Shown here piece by piece: positions 1 through 6,974 of a stretch of DNA of 23,040 nt. Position numbers and translations under genes: made by a program. Source of the stretch: Bacillota bacterium. GTDB taxonomy: Bacteria > Bacillota > UBA4882 > UBA8346. The notes below the pieces were generated by a model. The model worked only from the letters and a program-made list of their open reading frames with translations. It searched no databases and was not told the DNA's origin. Where the stretch lies: positions 1-23,040 of the forward strand of contig DNPP01000068.1 in assembly GCA_003501365.1 (NCBI GenBank), given 5' to 3'. Each line of letters begins with the position of its first letter. Position 1 is the first letter of the stretch.

Positions 1-938
1 CGGTACCATTGATGCATTTTTAATAACTGATTGCCTCGCAGTTGATTGTCGATAGATTCCATTAAGGAAGCGGGAATTAGCTTTGAAAGTCCCACTAAAG
101 CCGGATTATTGGCCAATTTCAAAATCGTCAATGTATGATGACTTATCCCCAGATGGCGCCGGCGCATATCGGCACTGCTTATTCTAGGGGCAACAATAGC
201 TATGCCCTGCAATTTGGAGACTACATCGATCACCCAGGATTGTTCAATACCACTAAAACCAAAGGGAGTACCAGTACCAACCACGCCCGGACCCAAGGCA
301 ACAATGATTAAATCAGGATTTATACTTTCTTTGGCAACCAGTAATGCCGAAGGAATGCTCACTGCCTCTAAATCACCACCAAAAGCGTGGCCGCAAGTAA
401 CTGTTAGATCCAATAAAAGTTTACTTTTTAAGTCGCGCACCAATTCACTCAAAGCAATAGGAAGCGCGGCTCCATCCGTCATGATATAGACTATCTTGGG
501 ATGCTTTTTTTGGACACTTCGAAAACCTAAAATAATGCCGGGTAACATGCTGTGAAGCGGTGCAATAACAACAGGAGTACCCGCCAAGGTTTGACACTCC
601 GTTAATTGTTGATGATAAGGACTGGCTTCCTCTTCAGCCGCTAAAATTGGAAATTGCCATGGTGTATAGCGTAATTTCATAATATGGCCGGGAAATTTCA
701 ACTGCTCACAGTCCAAATACTCCGGAATAACAAAATGCCGTCCACCGGTCCCCAGACCAAGTTTGACGGCGGCAGTATTCACGACCACTTTATCGCCGGT
801 TATTAATCGTTTGTATAACCCTGGGTAATTATATGCCCGTTCCGGCTCGGAATATCCGTCAATTTGAATCAATAACTCCTGAATCTCCGGATTGTCCCTA
901 AGGATACCCACGACATAACCGTTTGCAGTCGTAAACAT
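1..938 (-). CDS. DUF3866 family protein (3' end cut by window edge)
   Basis: I translated this frame by hand. It opens with ATG at 938 and stays open to position 1, giving about 312 residues without a stop, so the C-terminus lies outside the window. The N-terminus reads MFTTANGYVVGILRDNPEIQ, followed by a Gly-rich stretch (LGLGTGG, about residues 67-73). The overall pattern resembles DUF3866, a Bacillota/Actinobacteria family of about 350 residues with no established function that I know of. The start codon shares its A with the TGA stop of the upstream small membrane-protein gene (TGATG), so the two are probably translationally coupled. It is the last visible gene of the scp operon. The family call comes from remembered sequence character, not a search. 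Confidence 0.75.
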   Translation of the reverse strand, partial: MFTTANGYVVGILRDNPEIQELLIQIDGYSEPERAYNYPGLYKRLITGDKVVVNTAAVKLGLGTGGRHFVIPEYLDCEQLKFPGHIMKLRYTPWQFPILAAEEEASPYHQQLTECQTLAGTPVVIAPLHSMLPGIILGFRSVQKKHPKIVYIMTDGAALPIALSELVRDLKSKLLLDLTVTCGHAFGGDLEAVSIPSALLVAKESINPDLIIVALGPGVVGTGTPFGFSGIEQSWVIDVVSKLQGIAIVAPRISSADMRRRHLGISHHTLTILKLANNPALVGLSKLIPASLMESIDNQLRGNQLLKMHQWY

Positions 939-1252
939 CATTGATTCTTTTTATCTTTCTTTAAAAGATGAGCCGGTAATAGAAATAACCGGGAGTGATT
1001 TACTTTGGATTCCAGTTCCTCGATTTTCAATTGGGCCATTTGAAAACGTAAATCATTGTCGCTCTTCCATAATAATACAAAACCCCAACCACAGATAAGA
1101 AAGGTGATTAAAAAGGCTAACGGTTCATAAGCATCGAGGACTAAATAAGCCACCAATGAAAGAATCGACAGTTGCAATAAAATTAAGCCCCAATAATAAT
1201 TATTATCCCGATTGAGCTCTACCTTAAACATCTTTTTTACCCAATTACGCAT
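938..1252 (-). CDS. Small two-helix membrane protein of the scp operon
   Basis: This gene encodes 104 residues from the ATG at 1252. That start has GGAGG 8 bases upstream, lying inside the last codons of scpB; the first ATG of the longer frame (1282) has no such site. The protein has a basic N-terminus (MRNWVKKMFKVELNRD), two hydrophobic stretches of roughly 20 residues with a short loop between them, and a charged C-terminal tail (DNDLRFQMAQLKIEELESKV) that looks like a short coiled coil. It overlaps scpB by 8 bases and DUF3866 by 1 base, so it is a genuine operon member rather than a chance frame. I do not recognise the family. The predicted topology is an inner-membrane hairpin with both ends in the cytoplasm. 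Confidence 0.8.
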   Translation of the reverse strand: MRNWVKKMFKVELNRDNNYYWGLILLQLSILSLVAYLVLDAYEPLAFLITFLICGWGFVLLWKSDNDLRFQMAQLKIEELESKVNHSRLFLLPAHLLKKDKKNQ

Positions 1253-1817
1253 TTTGTCCGCCTCCATCATGTTCCACTCCAAACTTTAAAGATTCAGCCG
1301 AATCAACCCACTCGGGTATCTGCGGCAATTCACTTAAACCATTCAGACCAAAATATTTTAAAAATTGGCGGGTTGTCCGGTATAAAATCGGTCGCCCCGG
1401 GGCATCTTTACGACCGGCTTCCTCCACTAAATTCTTTTCAACCAAGGTGTTTAAAGAACTTTCAATACTGACACCCCGAAGAGATTCGATCTCCGCCTTG
1501 GTGATTGGTTGCTTATAGGCAACAATCGCTAATGTTTCAATGGCAGCTTGCGACAAACCGACATTTCGAGGCGCCTTTTGCAGTTTTTCTACATACGGAG
1601 CGCATTCCGGATGGGTTACAAATTGATAACCGTTGGCCACCTCAATGATATGCAACCCGCTCTGAGTCCGAATCCGGTCTTCAATAAGATCGGTTAAGAT
1701 TTGCTTTACCGTATGCTCGCTAATGCCTATAATATCGGACATTGTCTTGCTATTAATAGGCTCTGAAGACGAAAAAACTAATGCTTCAATGATTGCCCGT
1801 ACCATAATTAAGTTCAA
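1245..1817 (-). CDS. scpB: Segregation and condensation protein ScpB
   Basis: ScpB is the winged-helix partner of ScpA and SMC in the bacterial condensin complex that compacts and segregates the nucleoid. The 190-residue length is normal. The family hallmarks are visible: an N-terminal AIIEALVFSSSEPI, the central SQAAIETLAIVAYKQPITKAEIE with RGV following, and the C-terminal GRPILYRTTRQFLKYFGL. The start is either TTG at 1817, overlapping the scpA stop by 4 bases with AAGGTG about 11 bases upstream, or ATG at 1805, which has no visible ribosome-binding site. I chose 1817. It is translationally coupled on both sides, with scpA before it and the small membrane protein after it. Confidence 0.95.
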   Translation of the reverse strand: MNLIMVRAIIEALVFSSSEPINSKTMSDIIGISEHTVKQILTDLIEDRIRTQSGLHIIEVANGYQFVTHPECAPYVEKLQKAPRNVGLSQAAIETLAIVAYKQPITKAEIESLRGVSIESSLNTLVEKNLVEEAGRKDAPGRPILYRTTRQFLKYFGLNGLSELPQIPEWVDSAESLKFGVEHDGGGQNA

Positions 1818-2554
1818 ACGTTATTACACACCTTTTCCGGAAGTGACAAGGTTATCTCGCCAAAAAGCGCATCCTGCAAAACAATCACTTTGTGAAGACG
1901 AACTAATTCAAGAACTGCCAAAAAGCAGGTTATTAAGCCAATCTTGGTTCTTACGTCGTTAAAAATAATTTTAAAGAAAATCCGGCCTTCTGCCGTGATC
2001 AGATCCAGTATTTCGGTCATCCGTTGTTTGATCGAGACCGCTTGCTTGGGAACAGCTTCGATTGGTTTGGGGTCAATACTCTCCATAATCACCTTGAAAG
2101 CCTCCAGCAAATCCCAGATCGATAAATCTTTTAAACCATCTTGTTCAGGAGCAACTTTTTGGTCGGCAAAATCGCCGCTGATCCGGGTATAAAATTTAGC
2201 CTGGCGCCCTTCAAGAGCTTGTAAACTTAAAGCCGCTTCTTTAATCTTTTTATATTCAATCAGTTTTTGAGCCAGTTCAAAACGGGGATCTTCCTCTTCC
2301 GTACCGGCGGCGTCTTCTGTCGCAAGCTGCGGTAAAAGCAGCTTGGCCTTAATCTGCATCAGCGTGGCAGCCATCACCAGAAAATCACCAACCATCTCCA
2401 AATTAAGGGCTTGCATGGTATGAAGATATTCGAGATACTTGTCGGTGATTAGGGCAATCGGAATATTATAGATATCGATTTCATCTTTCTCAATCAAATG
2501 TAAAAGCAAATCCAAAGGGCCTTGAAAGATATCCAACTGTATCTGATATTCCAT
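1814..2554 (-). CDS. scpA: Segregation and condensation protein ScpA
   Basis: ScpA is the kleisin subunit that bridges the SMC heads and binds ScpB. The 246-residue length is typical. The N-terminus carries the family signature: FQGPLDLLLHLIEKDEIDIYNIPIALITDKYLEYL, seen as FQGPLDLLLHLI then DIYNIP, and next the helix with AATLMQIKAKLLLP (about residues 61-74). The C-terminal winged-helix segment ends near LVRLHKVIVLQDALFGEI. The ATG start has an AGGA motif 8 bases upstream. Its stop TGA overlaps the scpB start. It lies 40 bases downstream of the HD-domain gene in the same operon. Confidence 0.96.
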   Translation of the reverse strand: MEYQIQLDIFQGPLDLLLHLIEKDEIDIYNIPIALITDKYLEYLHTMQALNLEMVGDFLVMAATLMQIKAKLLLPQLATEDAAGTEEEDPRFELAQKLIEYKKIKEAALSLQALEGRQAKFYTRISGDFADQKVAPEQDGLKDLSIWDLLEAFKVIMESIDPKPIEAVPKQAVSIKQRMTEILDLITAEGRIFFKIIFNDVRTKIGLITCFLAVLELVRLHKVIVLQDALFGEITLSLPEKVCNNV

Positions 2555-2594
2555 TTTTCATTCCTAACATCATTCTTGTCTATTTCCATCTCAG

Positions 2595-3122
2595 TCAATT
2601 CTGACTATCAATCAATTGCAACCAAGTTAATTCAATACTTTGTCCTAAGCGCGGAGGATCATGATGATGCCGGATAATTTCGACAATATCATTCTCAAGG
2701 CCGAAAGTTCTGGCCATATGAGCTCCCCGGGCCGGATGGGTCAGATCCACATATAAACCGTAACGAAATCGTTCCCAAAAAGTCGCTGGATATCTCATTG
2801 CCATTTTGCCACGGAGTGCCGGTTTGACCCGCCTGATAATACCGACCATGATCCGGCTAATAAAACTAAAATCCCCATCAACTTTACCAATATCATGTAA
2901 AAGGGCAGCTGTTACCAGAGTTTTTAATTCAATTTTTTCGGTAGTGGCGGTTGATTTCGCCAAAATAGTCTTTGCTACTGTCAAAGCATGTTGCCGATCA
3001 ATCCAACTCATTTGTCCGAAAAGAAACTTTCCAGGATCGTCAAGATAAAAATCGATTAAGGCCAAATCTTCAGGAGTCATTCTCTTACACCATGAATTTA
3101 GAATTCGTCTAAGAATCCCCAA
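2595..3122 (-). CDS. HD-domain phosphohydrolase-like protein
   Basis: This is a predicted metal-dependent HD-superfamily phosphohydrolase with an unknown substrate. The HD signature is complete: RQH, then ALLHDIGKVDGD, then THPARGAHMA and EIIRHHHDPP, providing the His and Asp ligands. The frame is open from 3224, but the upstream part runs through the end of the protease gene. TTG at 3122 has GGGGTG 6 bases upstream and gives the N-terminus MGILRRILNSWCKRMTPEDL, which fits the family (LRR then MTPEDLALI), so I chose it; GTG at 3131 is the alternative. The protein is then about 175 residues. It sits between the site-2 protease gene and scpA, and its start is uncertain. Confidence 0.8.
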   Translation of the reverse strand: MGILRRILNSWCKRMTPEDLALIDFYLDDPGKFLFGQMSWIDRQHALTVAKTILAKSTATTEKIELKTLVTAALLHDIGKVDGDFSFISRIMVGIIRRVKPALRGKMAMRYPATFWERFRYGLYVDLTHPARGAHMARTFGLENDIVEIIRHHHDPPRLGQSIELTWLQLIDSQN

Positions 3123-3201
3123 AGTTTTCACCCCACTTAAATAGCGTACATTAATCGTAGCCACTGGGTCTACGGGTAGTTGCCGCCTACCGACTCGAAG
3201 T

Positions 3202-3810
3202 TTAAAAGGGCATTTGACCGGCAAGGAATGAACTGCAACCGGTTACCAATGCATATAGCCCTCGACTAAATCCATCAAAAATTAATAACAATAGTAAAAT
3301 TATCAGGCCTAAATTTTCATAACGCTCAAAATAATAAGCTATCGAACCATGGAGAAAATAACGCAGAACTTTCGAACCGTCAAGTGGCGGAATGGGTATT
3401 AAATTGAAAAACCCCAACATAACCGTATACCATAAACCGTTATAAAGGTACGAGATGAACTGTTTATTCAGACCAATCGAACTCATAAGCCGAATAATTA
3501 TCGCAAACAATACGGCTAAAATAAAATTACCGACCGGACCGGCTAATGAAACCTGCAGCATACCTTTCATCGGTTCTTTAAAATAACGTAAATTGATCTG
3601 AACCGGTTTAGCCCAGCCTACCTTTAAAAGAATTAAGGCTAATAAACCTAAAATATCGATGTGTACCAAAGGGTTTAACGATAATCTTCCCTCCAGCTTT
3701 GGGTTGGGATCACCCAAACGATTCGCTGCCCATGCATGACAAAATTCATGAAATACTAAACCAAGTATGATCCAAGGCAAATCTAAAATGATTGCGATCA
3801 GATAACCCAT
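3202..3810 (-). CDS. Site-2 protease family (M50) membrane metalloprotease
   Basis: This is a predicted intramembrane zinc protease. The zinc motif HEFCH (H21, E22, H25) sits in the first membrane segment, followed by AWAANRLGD. The conserved NPLVHID (about residues 46-52) and the third ligand region NLIPIPPLDGSKVL (D144) are also present, with four to six hydrophobic segments in 202 residues. This short form without a PDZ domain is common in Bacillota and is often found next to scpA/scpB. Its substrate is unknown. It is the first gene after the 3842-3871 promoter and so probably leads the operon. AGGAG lies 15 bases before the ATG, rather far, with no better in-frame start. Confidence 0.92.
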   Translation of the reverse strand: MGYLIAIILDLPWIILGLVFHEFCHAWAANRLGDPNPKLEGRLSLNPLVHIDILGLLALILLKVGWAKPVQINLRYFKEPMKGMLQVSLAGPVGNFILAVLFAIIIRLMSSIGLNKQFISYLYNGLWYTVMLGFFNLIPIPPLDGSKVLRYFLHGSIAYYFERYENLGLIILLLLLIFDGFSRGLYALVTGCSSFLAGQMPF

Positions 3811-3841
3811 GACAGGCTTTTTATACTCCTTTAATCGTATA

Positions 3842-3871
3842 ATTTTAACATTTTCTAATAAGATAAGTCAA
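3842..3871 (-). promoter_or_regulatory. SigA-type promoter of the protease/HD/scp operon
   Basis: On the minus strand, TTGACT (3871-3866) and TAAAAT (3847-3842) are separated by 18 bases. They match the sigma-A consensus at 5 of 6 positions each. Transcription would start near 3835, leaving a leader of about 25 bases that contains AGGAGT. This is the only good promoter seen ahead of the six-gene operon. Confidence 0.6.
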
Positions 3872-3921
3872 GTTGGACAAAGTATAGTAACAACTGAAAA
3901 CCCCGGAAATATTTATTTTAT

Positions 3922-3957
3922 TTGGATATCCAACAGTCTTTAATGTTTTTAAAACAT
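3922..3957. repeat. Two short palindromes in the DedA/protease spacer
   Basis: TTGGATATCCAA (3922-3933) is a perfect 12-base palindrome. ATGTTTTTAAAACAT (3943-3957) is a palindrome with a single central base. They lie 10 bases apart, between the DedA stop and the operon promoter. They could be protein-binding sites or chance in AT-rich DNA. Neither looks like a terminator, because GC content is low and there is no adjacent T-run on the needed side. Confidence 0.35.
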
Positions 3958-4027
3958 GAATCCGGCCAGAACCATTCAAAATCGCTTCAATTAACAACTT
4001 GCCGGATCGCGATTTAATGATGAGTTT

Positions 4028-4669
4028 CTATTTTCTGAAAATATTGTGTAACATCTCAAATATCGCCGGTATCATTGAGATACAGACAATGGTAAATATC
4101 ATAATCGTAAAATTGGCTTTTACAAAAGCCAAATTGCCGAAGAAATAGCCGCCGAGAGTAAATGTGCTGATCCACGCCATGCTTCCAAAAAAACTATAAA
4201 AAAGAAAACGCCAATAAGTCATTTCGCCAATTCCGGCTACAAAAGGTGCAAAAGTGCGGATAATTGGAATAAACCTTGCCAATACAATTGTTTTACCACC
4301 ATGACGCTTGTAAAATAATTGCGTCTGTTCCAAATGCTTTTTTTTAATTAAAGGAATTTTTTTACCCCGGAATATCCTGGTTCGCGCAAAAAAACCAATT
4401 CCGTAATTGGTAGAGTCCCCGGCTATGGCGGCTAGCCATAAAATGGGAAACAGCCATTGGATATGAAGAGTTGAAGTAGCCCCGGCAATGGCCCCGGCCG
4501 TAAATAATAATGAATCACCGGGTAAAAACGGCAAAATCACCAATCCGGTTTCACAGAAGATAATCAGAAAAAGAATAATATACGACCAATCGCCAAAGCT
4601 TTGAATGAAAAAAGCCAGATGCTTATCGAGATGAATCAGAAGGTCAAATAAAGATTGCACAGAATTCAT
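4028..4669 (-). CDS. DedA family membrane protein
   Basis: This 213-residue polytopic membrane protein belongs to the DedA/VTT family, whose members act in envelope homeostasis and, in studied cases, lipid-carrier recycling. Family features are FCETGLVILPFLPGDSLLFTAGAIAG (a GxxxxPFLPGE-like motif with D in place of E) and the re-entrant second half with RFIPIIRTFAPFVAGIGEM and its conserved arginines (R162/R166 region). There are about five hydrophobic segments. The ATG has GGGAG 12 bases upstream. It has its own promoter (4695-4722) and appears monocistronic. I cannot say which lipid it handles. Confidence 0.93.
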   Translation of the reverse strand: MNSVQSLFDLLIHLDKHLAFFIQSFGDWSYIILFLIIFCETGLVILPFLPGDSLLFTAGAIAGATSTLHIQWLFPILWLAAIAGDSTNYGIGFFARTRIFRGKKIPLIKKKHLEQTQLFYKRHGGKTIVLARFIPIIRTFAPFVAGIGEMTYWRFLFYSFFGSMAWISTFTLGGYFFGNLAFVKANFTIMIFTIVCISMIPAIFEMLHNIFRK

Positions 4670-4694
4670 TTACACTTGTTACTCCCGCTTTGCT

Positions 4695-4722
4695 ATTGTA
4701 AACTCGCCAATTACCATGTAAA
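4695..4722 (-). promoter_or_regulatory. SigA-type promoter of the DedA gene
   Basis: TTTACA (4722-4717) and TACAAT (4700-4695) are separated by 16 bases on the minus strand, each matching the consensus at 5 of 6 positions. The expected start near 4688 gives a leader of about 19 bases carrying the GGGAG ribosome-binding site. Confidence 0.55.
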
Positions 4723-4838
4723 CCCAATAAGTATCTAAACATAAAACATTATCTTTCGGCTTTCATAATGATTTTCCTTTATTTTGAACGTAACATTTTC
4801 TGTTAATTTGATGCCGACAATTTTCTTACCTCAAAAGG

Positions 4839-4880
4839 AATTAATTTCACGGCTACCGTAGCCATTAATTTTTTGTTTTT
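4839..4880 (+). terminator. Orphan terminator-like hairpin on the plus strand
   Basis: AATTAAT (4839-4845) pairs with ATTAATT (4864-4870). GGCTA (4851-4855) pairs with TAGCC (4859-4863) around a CCG loop, with TTCAC bulged on the left side. TTTTGTTTTT follows at 4871-4880. The T-run gives plus-strand polarity, yet no plus-strand gene lies upstream in the window. It sits inside the 377-base spacer between DedA and the aminotransferase. It could end an unseen small RNA or act as a leader attenuator. Confidence 0.45.
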
Positions 4881-4893
4881 AAAATTATTCGCA

Positions 4894-4922
4894 TCGCAAT
4901 AGCATAAGAAATTTGTTATAAT
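4894..4922 (+). promoter_or_regulatory. Extended -10 promoter of the aminotransferase gene
   Basis: TATAAT (4917-4922) is preceded by TGT, forming an extended -10 element. TCGCAA (4894-4899), a weak -35, lies 17 bases upstream. Transcription would start near 4929, giving a leader of about 118 bases before the ATG at 5047. Confidence 0.5.
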
Positions 4923-4980
4923 GTTGCGTGAAGCTTATTTTGCACTTAAATTATTATATTTTTACATTTATTAATCGCTT

Positions 4981-4994
4981 TGGTGAAATCACCA
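4981..4994. promoter_or_regulatory. 14-base palindrome in the aminotransferase leader
   Basis: TGGTGAAATCACCA has 6-base arms around AA. Its right arm runs into a short tandem of ATCAC(C/T) units at 4988-5005. It lies downstream of the likely transcription start and 52 bases before the start codon, so it could be an operator or a small RNA hairpin. The function is unknown. Confidence 0.35.
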
Positions 4995-5046
4995 TCACTA
5001 TCACTGAAGTATTTAGTACCGCACTTTTAAAAAGCAGGAGCAAACT

Positions 5047-6210
5047 ATGGAATTTTCAAAACGCACCAATGGATTAACCTCGGCTATTTTTGCTCAATTG
5101 GAACAGCGCAAACAAGAACAATTAGCTAAATGCCGTCCCATTATTAATTTTAGCATCGGGACCCCGGACCTGCCTCCGGCAGATCATATCATGAATGTGC
5201 TCCAGGAGGAAGTCGCCAAACCGGGCAATTATATATACGCTATCCGTGACTTGCCGGAGTTGACTGAAGCAGTCATCAACTGGTATCAACGCCGGTTCCA
5301 GGTCGATTTGCAACCGGAAGAAATTATAGCCATGAATGGTTCCCAAGACGGGCTCTCCCATATTGCATTGGCTATTGCCGACCCGGGTGATTTAGTCTTC
5401 ACCCCGGATCCTTGTTACCCAATATTTAGTGTAGGACCGCAATTGGCGGAGGCCATCATCTACCCCATTCCCTTACTGAAAGAAAATCATTATTTGATGG
5501 ATCTGGAACGAATCCCGGCTGCAATTGCCCAAAAGGCTAAATTGCTGATTGTCTCCTATCCCAACAATCCGGTCACTGCCATGGCCCCTTATGAATTCTA
5601 TGAAAAACTGGTCTGGTTTGCCAAAAAATACGATATCATTGTTGTCCATGATAATGCTTATTGTGAACTGGTCTATGATGGTCAAAAATGCGGTAGCTTT
5701 TTAGCGCTGCCGGGTGCTAAGGAAGTAGGGATCGAGTTTAATTCGCTCTCTAAGACTTATAACATGCCCGGCTGCCGGATCTCGTTCGCAATGGGCAACC
5801 GCCGCATTATCGAGCGATTTCGCAATCTCAAGTCGCACTTGGATTACGGTATTTTTGTTCCAATCCAAAAAGCGGCTATCGCTGCCCTAAACGGGCCTCA
5901 GGAGTGTGTGAACCGGACGGTACGGGCTTATGCGTCCCGGCGCAACCTTTTAATCGACGGTCTGGCTGAAATCGGTTGGCCCATCGATAAACCACCAGCC
6001 ACCATGTTCGTCTGGGCGGCCATTCCACCCAAGTATACTTCTTCGGTGGAATTCACCTTTGATCTGTTGGAACAAGCCGGAGTAATTGTAGTGCCGGGAA
6101 GCAGCTTCGGTGAACGCGGTGAAGGATTTGTACGCCTAGCCCTGGTACAGCCGGAAGTTGAGATCCGAAAAGCGATTCGCGCGATTAAGGATTGTGGGAT
6201 ATTAACTTAA
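5047..6210 (+). CDS. Class I/II PLP-dependent aminotransferase (DapL-like)
   Basis: This 387-residue fold-type I aminotransferase shows every core motif: NFSIGTPDLPP (about 34-44), NGSQDG (97-102), PDPCYPIF, SYPNNP with N174 contacting PLP, HDNAY with D202 and Y205, the Schiff-base lysine K236 in NSLSKTYNMPGCRI, and a C-terminal FVRLAL arginine that should bind the substrate carboxylate. The NGSQDG and PDPCYP pattern resembles LL-diaminopimelate aminotransferases and related enzymes, but I cannot fix the substrate from sequence. GCAGGAG stands 6 bases before the ATG. It is the only clear plus-strand protein gene here, with its own promoter, and its stop overlaps the stop of the opposing cyclase gene by 4 bases. 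Confidence 0.92.
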   Translation: MEFSKRTNGLTSAIFAQLEQRKQEQLAKCRPIINFSIGTPDLPPADHIMNVLQEEVAKPGNYIYAIRDLPELTEAVINWYQRRFQVDLQPEEIIAMNGSQDGLSHIALAIADPGDLVFTPDPCYPIFSVGPQLAEAIIYPIPLLKENHYLMDLERIPAAIAQKAKLLIVSYPNNPVTAMAPYEFYEKLVWFAKKYDIIVVHDNAYCELVYDGQKCGSFLALPGAKEVGIEFNSLSKTYNMPGCRISFAMGNRRIIERFRNLKSHLDYGIFVPIQKAAIAALNGPQECVNRTVRAYASRRNLLIDGLAEIGWPIDKPPATMFVWAAIPPKYTSSVEFTFDLLEQAGVIVVPGSSFGERGEGFVRLALVQPEVEIRKAIRAIKDCGILT

Positions 6211-6848
6211 CAATTCTCTTCTCGAATCAATACCACTCTGGCGGGACTGCCGTCGCCATCCTGTAGCTTTAAAGGCAACGCCACCATTTGATACTCTCCG
6301 GGAGTTATTTGGCTCAAATTAAGTCCTTCGATGATTACAATATTCTGTCCCAACAAGTGATAATGAGCGTTAAAATCCGCGCTATCATGAGGATCAATCG
6401 TCAGATAGTCAAAGCCAAAAGTCCGAATGGGAAGTCCGGCCAAGTACTCTGCGGCATCGGACTCTAAATAGGTAAAATCGGGGCTAAATTCGGCTCTATT
6501 TAACAACGCCGAATTTCTGGTTTTAAGCAGAATAATATCGCCTGCTTGAATGGAGCAGGTCTGTAAATTGGCCTTCGAGATTGACATTTCCTTTTTAAAT
6601 TCAAAAACTTTGGCCGGGCCGATCAAATAATCCAATGGTAACTTGTCTACAGTTACCCCCTGATCATAAAAATGTTTTGGAGCATCCAGATGGGTGCCGG
6701 TGTGACTACCCATTGAGATACTGGAAAGGTTAACGATATTTCCCCTGGCAATACTGGAACTCTTCGTTATCTGCACAGCGGGATCGCCAGGATAAACCAA
6801 AATTTCCGGATAAAGTGTTTGGGTAATGTCATAAAAAATTCGACCCAT
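6207..6848 (-). CDS. Cyclase family protein (kynurenine formamidase-like)
   Basis: This is a metal-dependent hydrolase of the cyclase superfamily, which includes kynurenine formamidase and related amidohydrolases. The hallmark HTGTHLDAPKHF (HxGTHxDxPxH) is present, with H49, H53, D55 and H59 from the chosen start. The 213-residue length is typical. The frame is open to a TTG at 6872, but the ATG at 6848 has AAAGGA 8 bases upstream and gives the usual N-terminus (MGRIFYDITQTLYPEILVYP). No tryptophan-degradation gene is nearby, so the substrate is open. A terminator-like hairpin lies 25 bases upstream, so it is either expressed by read-through from yebC or attenuated at that hairpin. It converges on the aminotransferase gene. 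Confidence 0.9.
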   Translation of the reverse strand: MGRIFYDITQTLYPEILVYPGDPAVQITKSSSIARGNIVNLSSISMGSHTGTHLDAPKHFYDQGVTVDKLPLDYLIGPAKVFEFKKEMSISKANLQTCSIQAGDIILLKTRNSALLNRAEFSPDFTYLESDAAEYLAGLPIRTFGFDYLTIDPHDSADFNAHYHLLGQNIVIIEGLNLSQITPGEYQMVALPLKLQDGDGSPARVVLIREENC

Positions 6849-6872
6849 TATCTTTTTCCTTTCAGAAATCAA

Positions 6873-6912
6873 CCAAAAATAAAACTGTTTATGCCCGTTT
6901 TAGCATAAACAG
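6873..6912 (-). terminator. Rho-independent terminator after yebC
   Basis: On the minus strand CTGTTTATGC (6912-6903) and GCATAAACAG (6894-6885) form a perfect 10-base-pair stem with an 8-base loop, followed by TTTTATTTTT (6884-6875). It lies 62 bases beyond the yebC stop and 25 bases before the cyclase start. It most simply ends yebC transcription, but it would also be a leader hairpin if the cyclase promoter lies at about 6930-6960. Confidence 0.8.
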
Positions 6913-6974
6913 CTCGAATATCTCGAATCCAAAGAAATTACACCCCAGAGAGACAATAAATTGAAAACAAAATT

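Noticed and set aside
3922..3957. Palindromes after DedA as its terminator
   Set aside because: The stems are AT-rich, loops are near zero, and no T-run follows in the minus direction.
4988..5005. ATCAC tandem as the start of a CRISPR-like array
   Set aside because: The units are 6 bases and contiguous, with no spacers and no cas genes.
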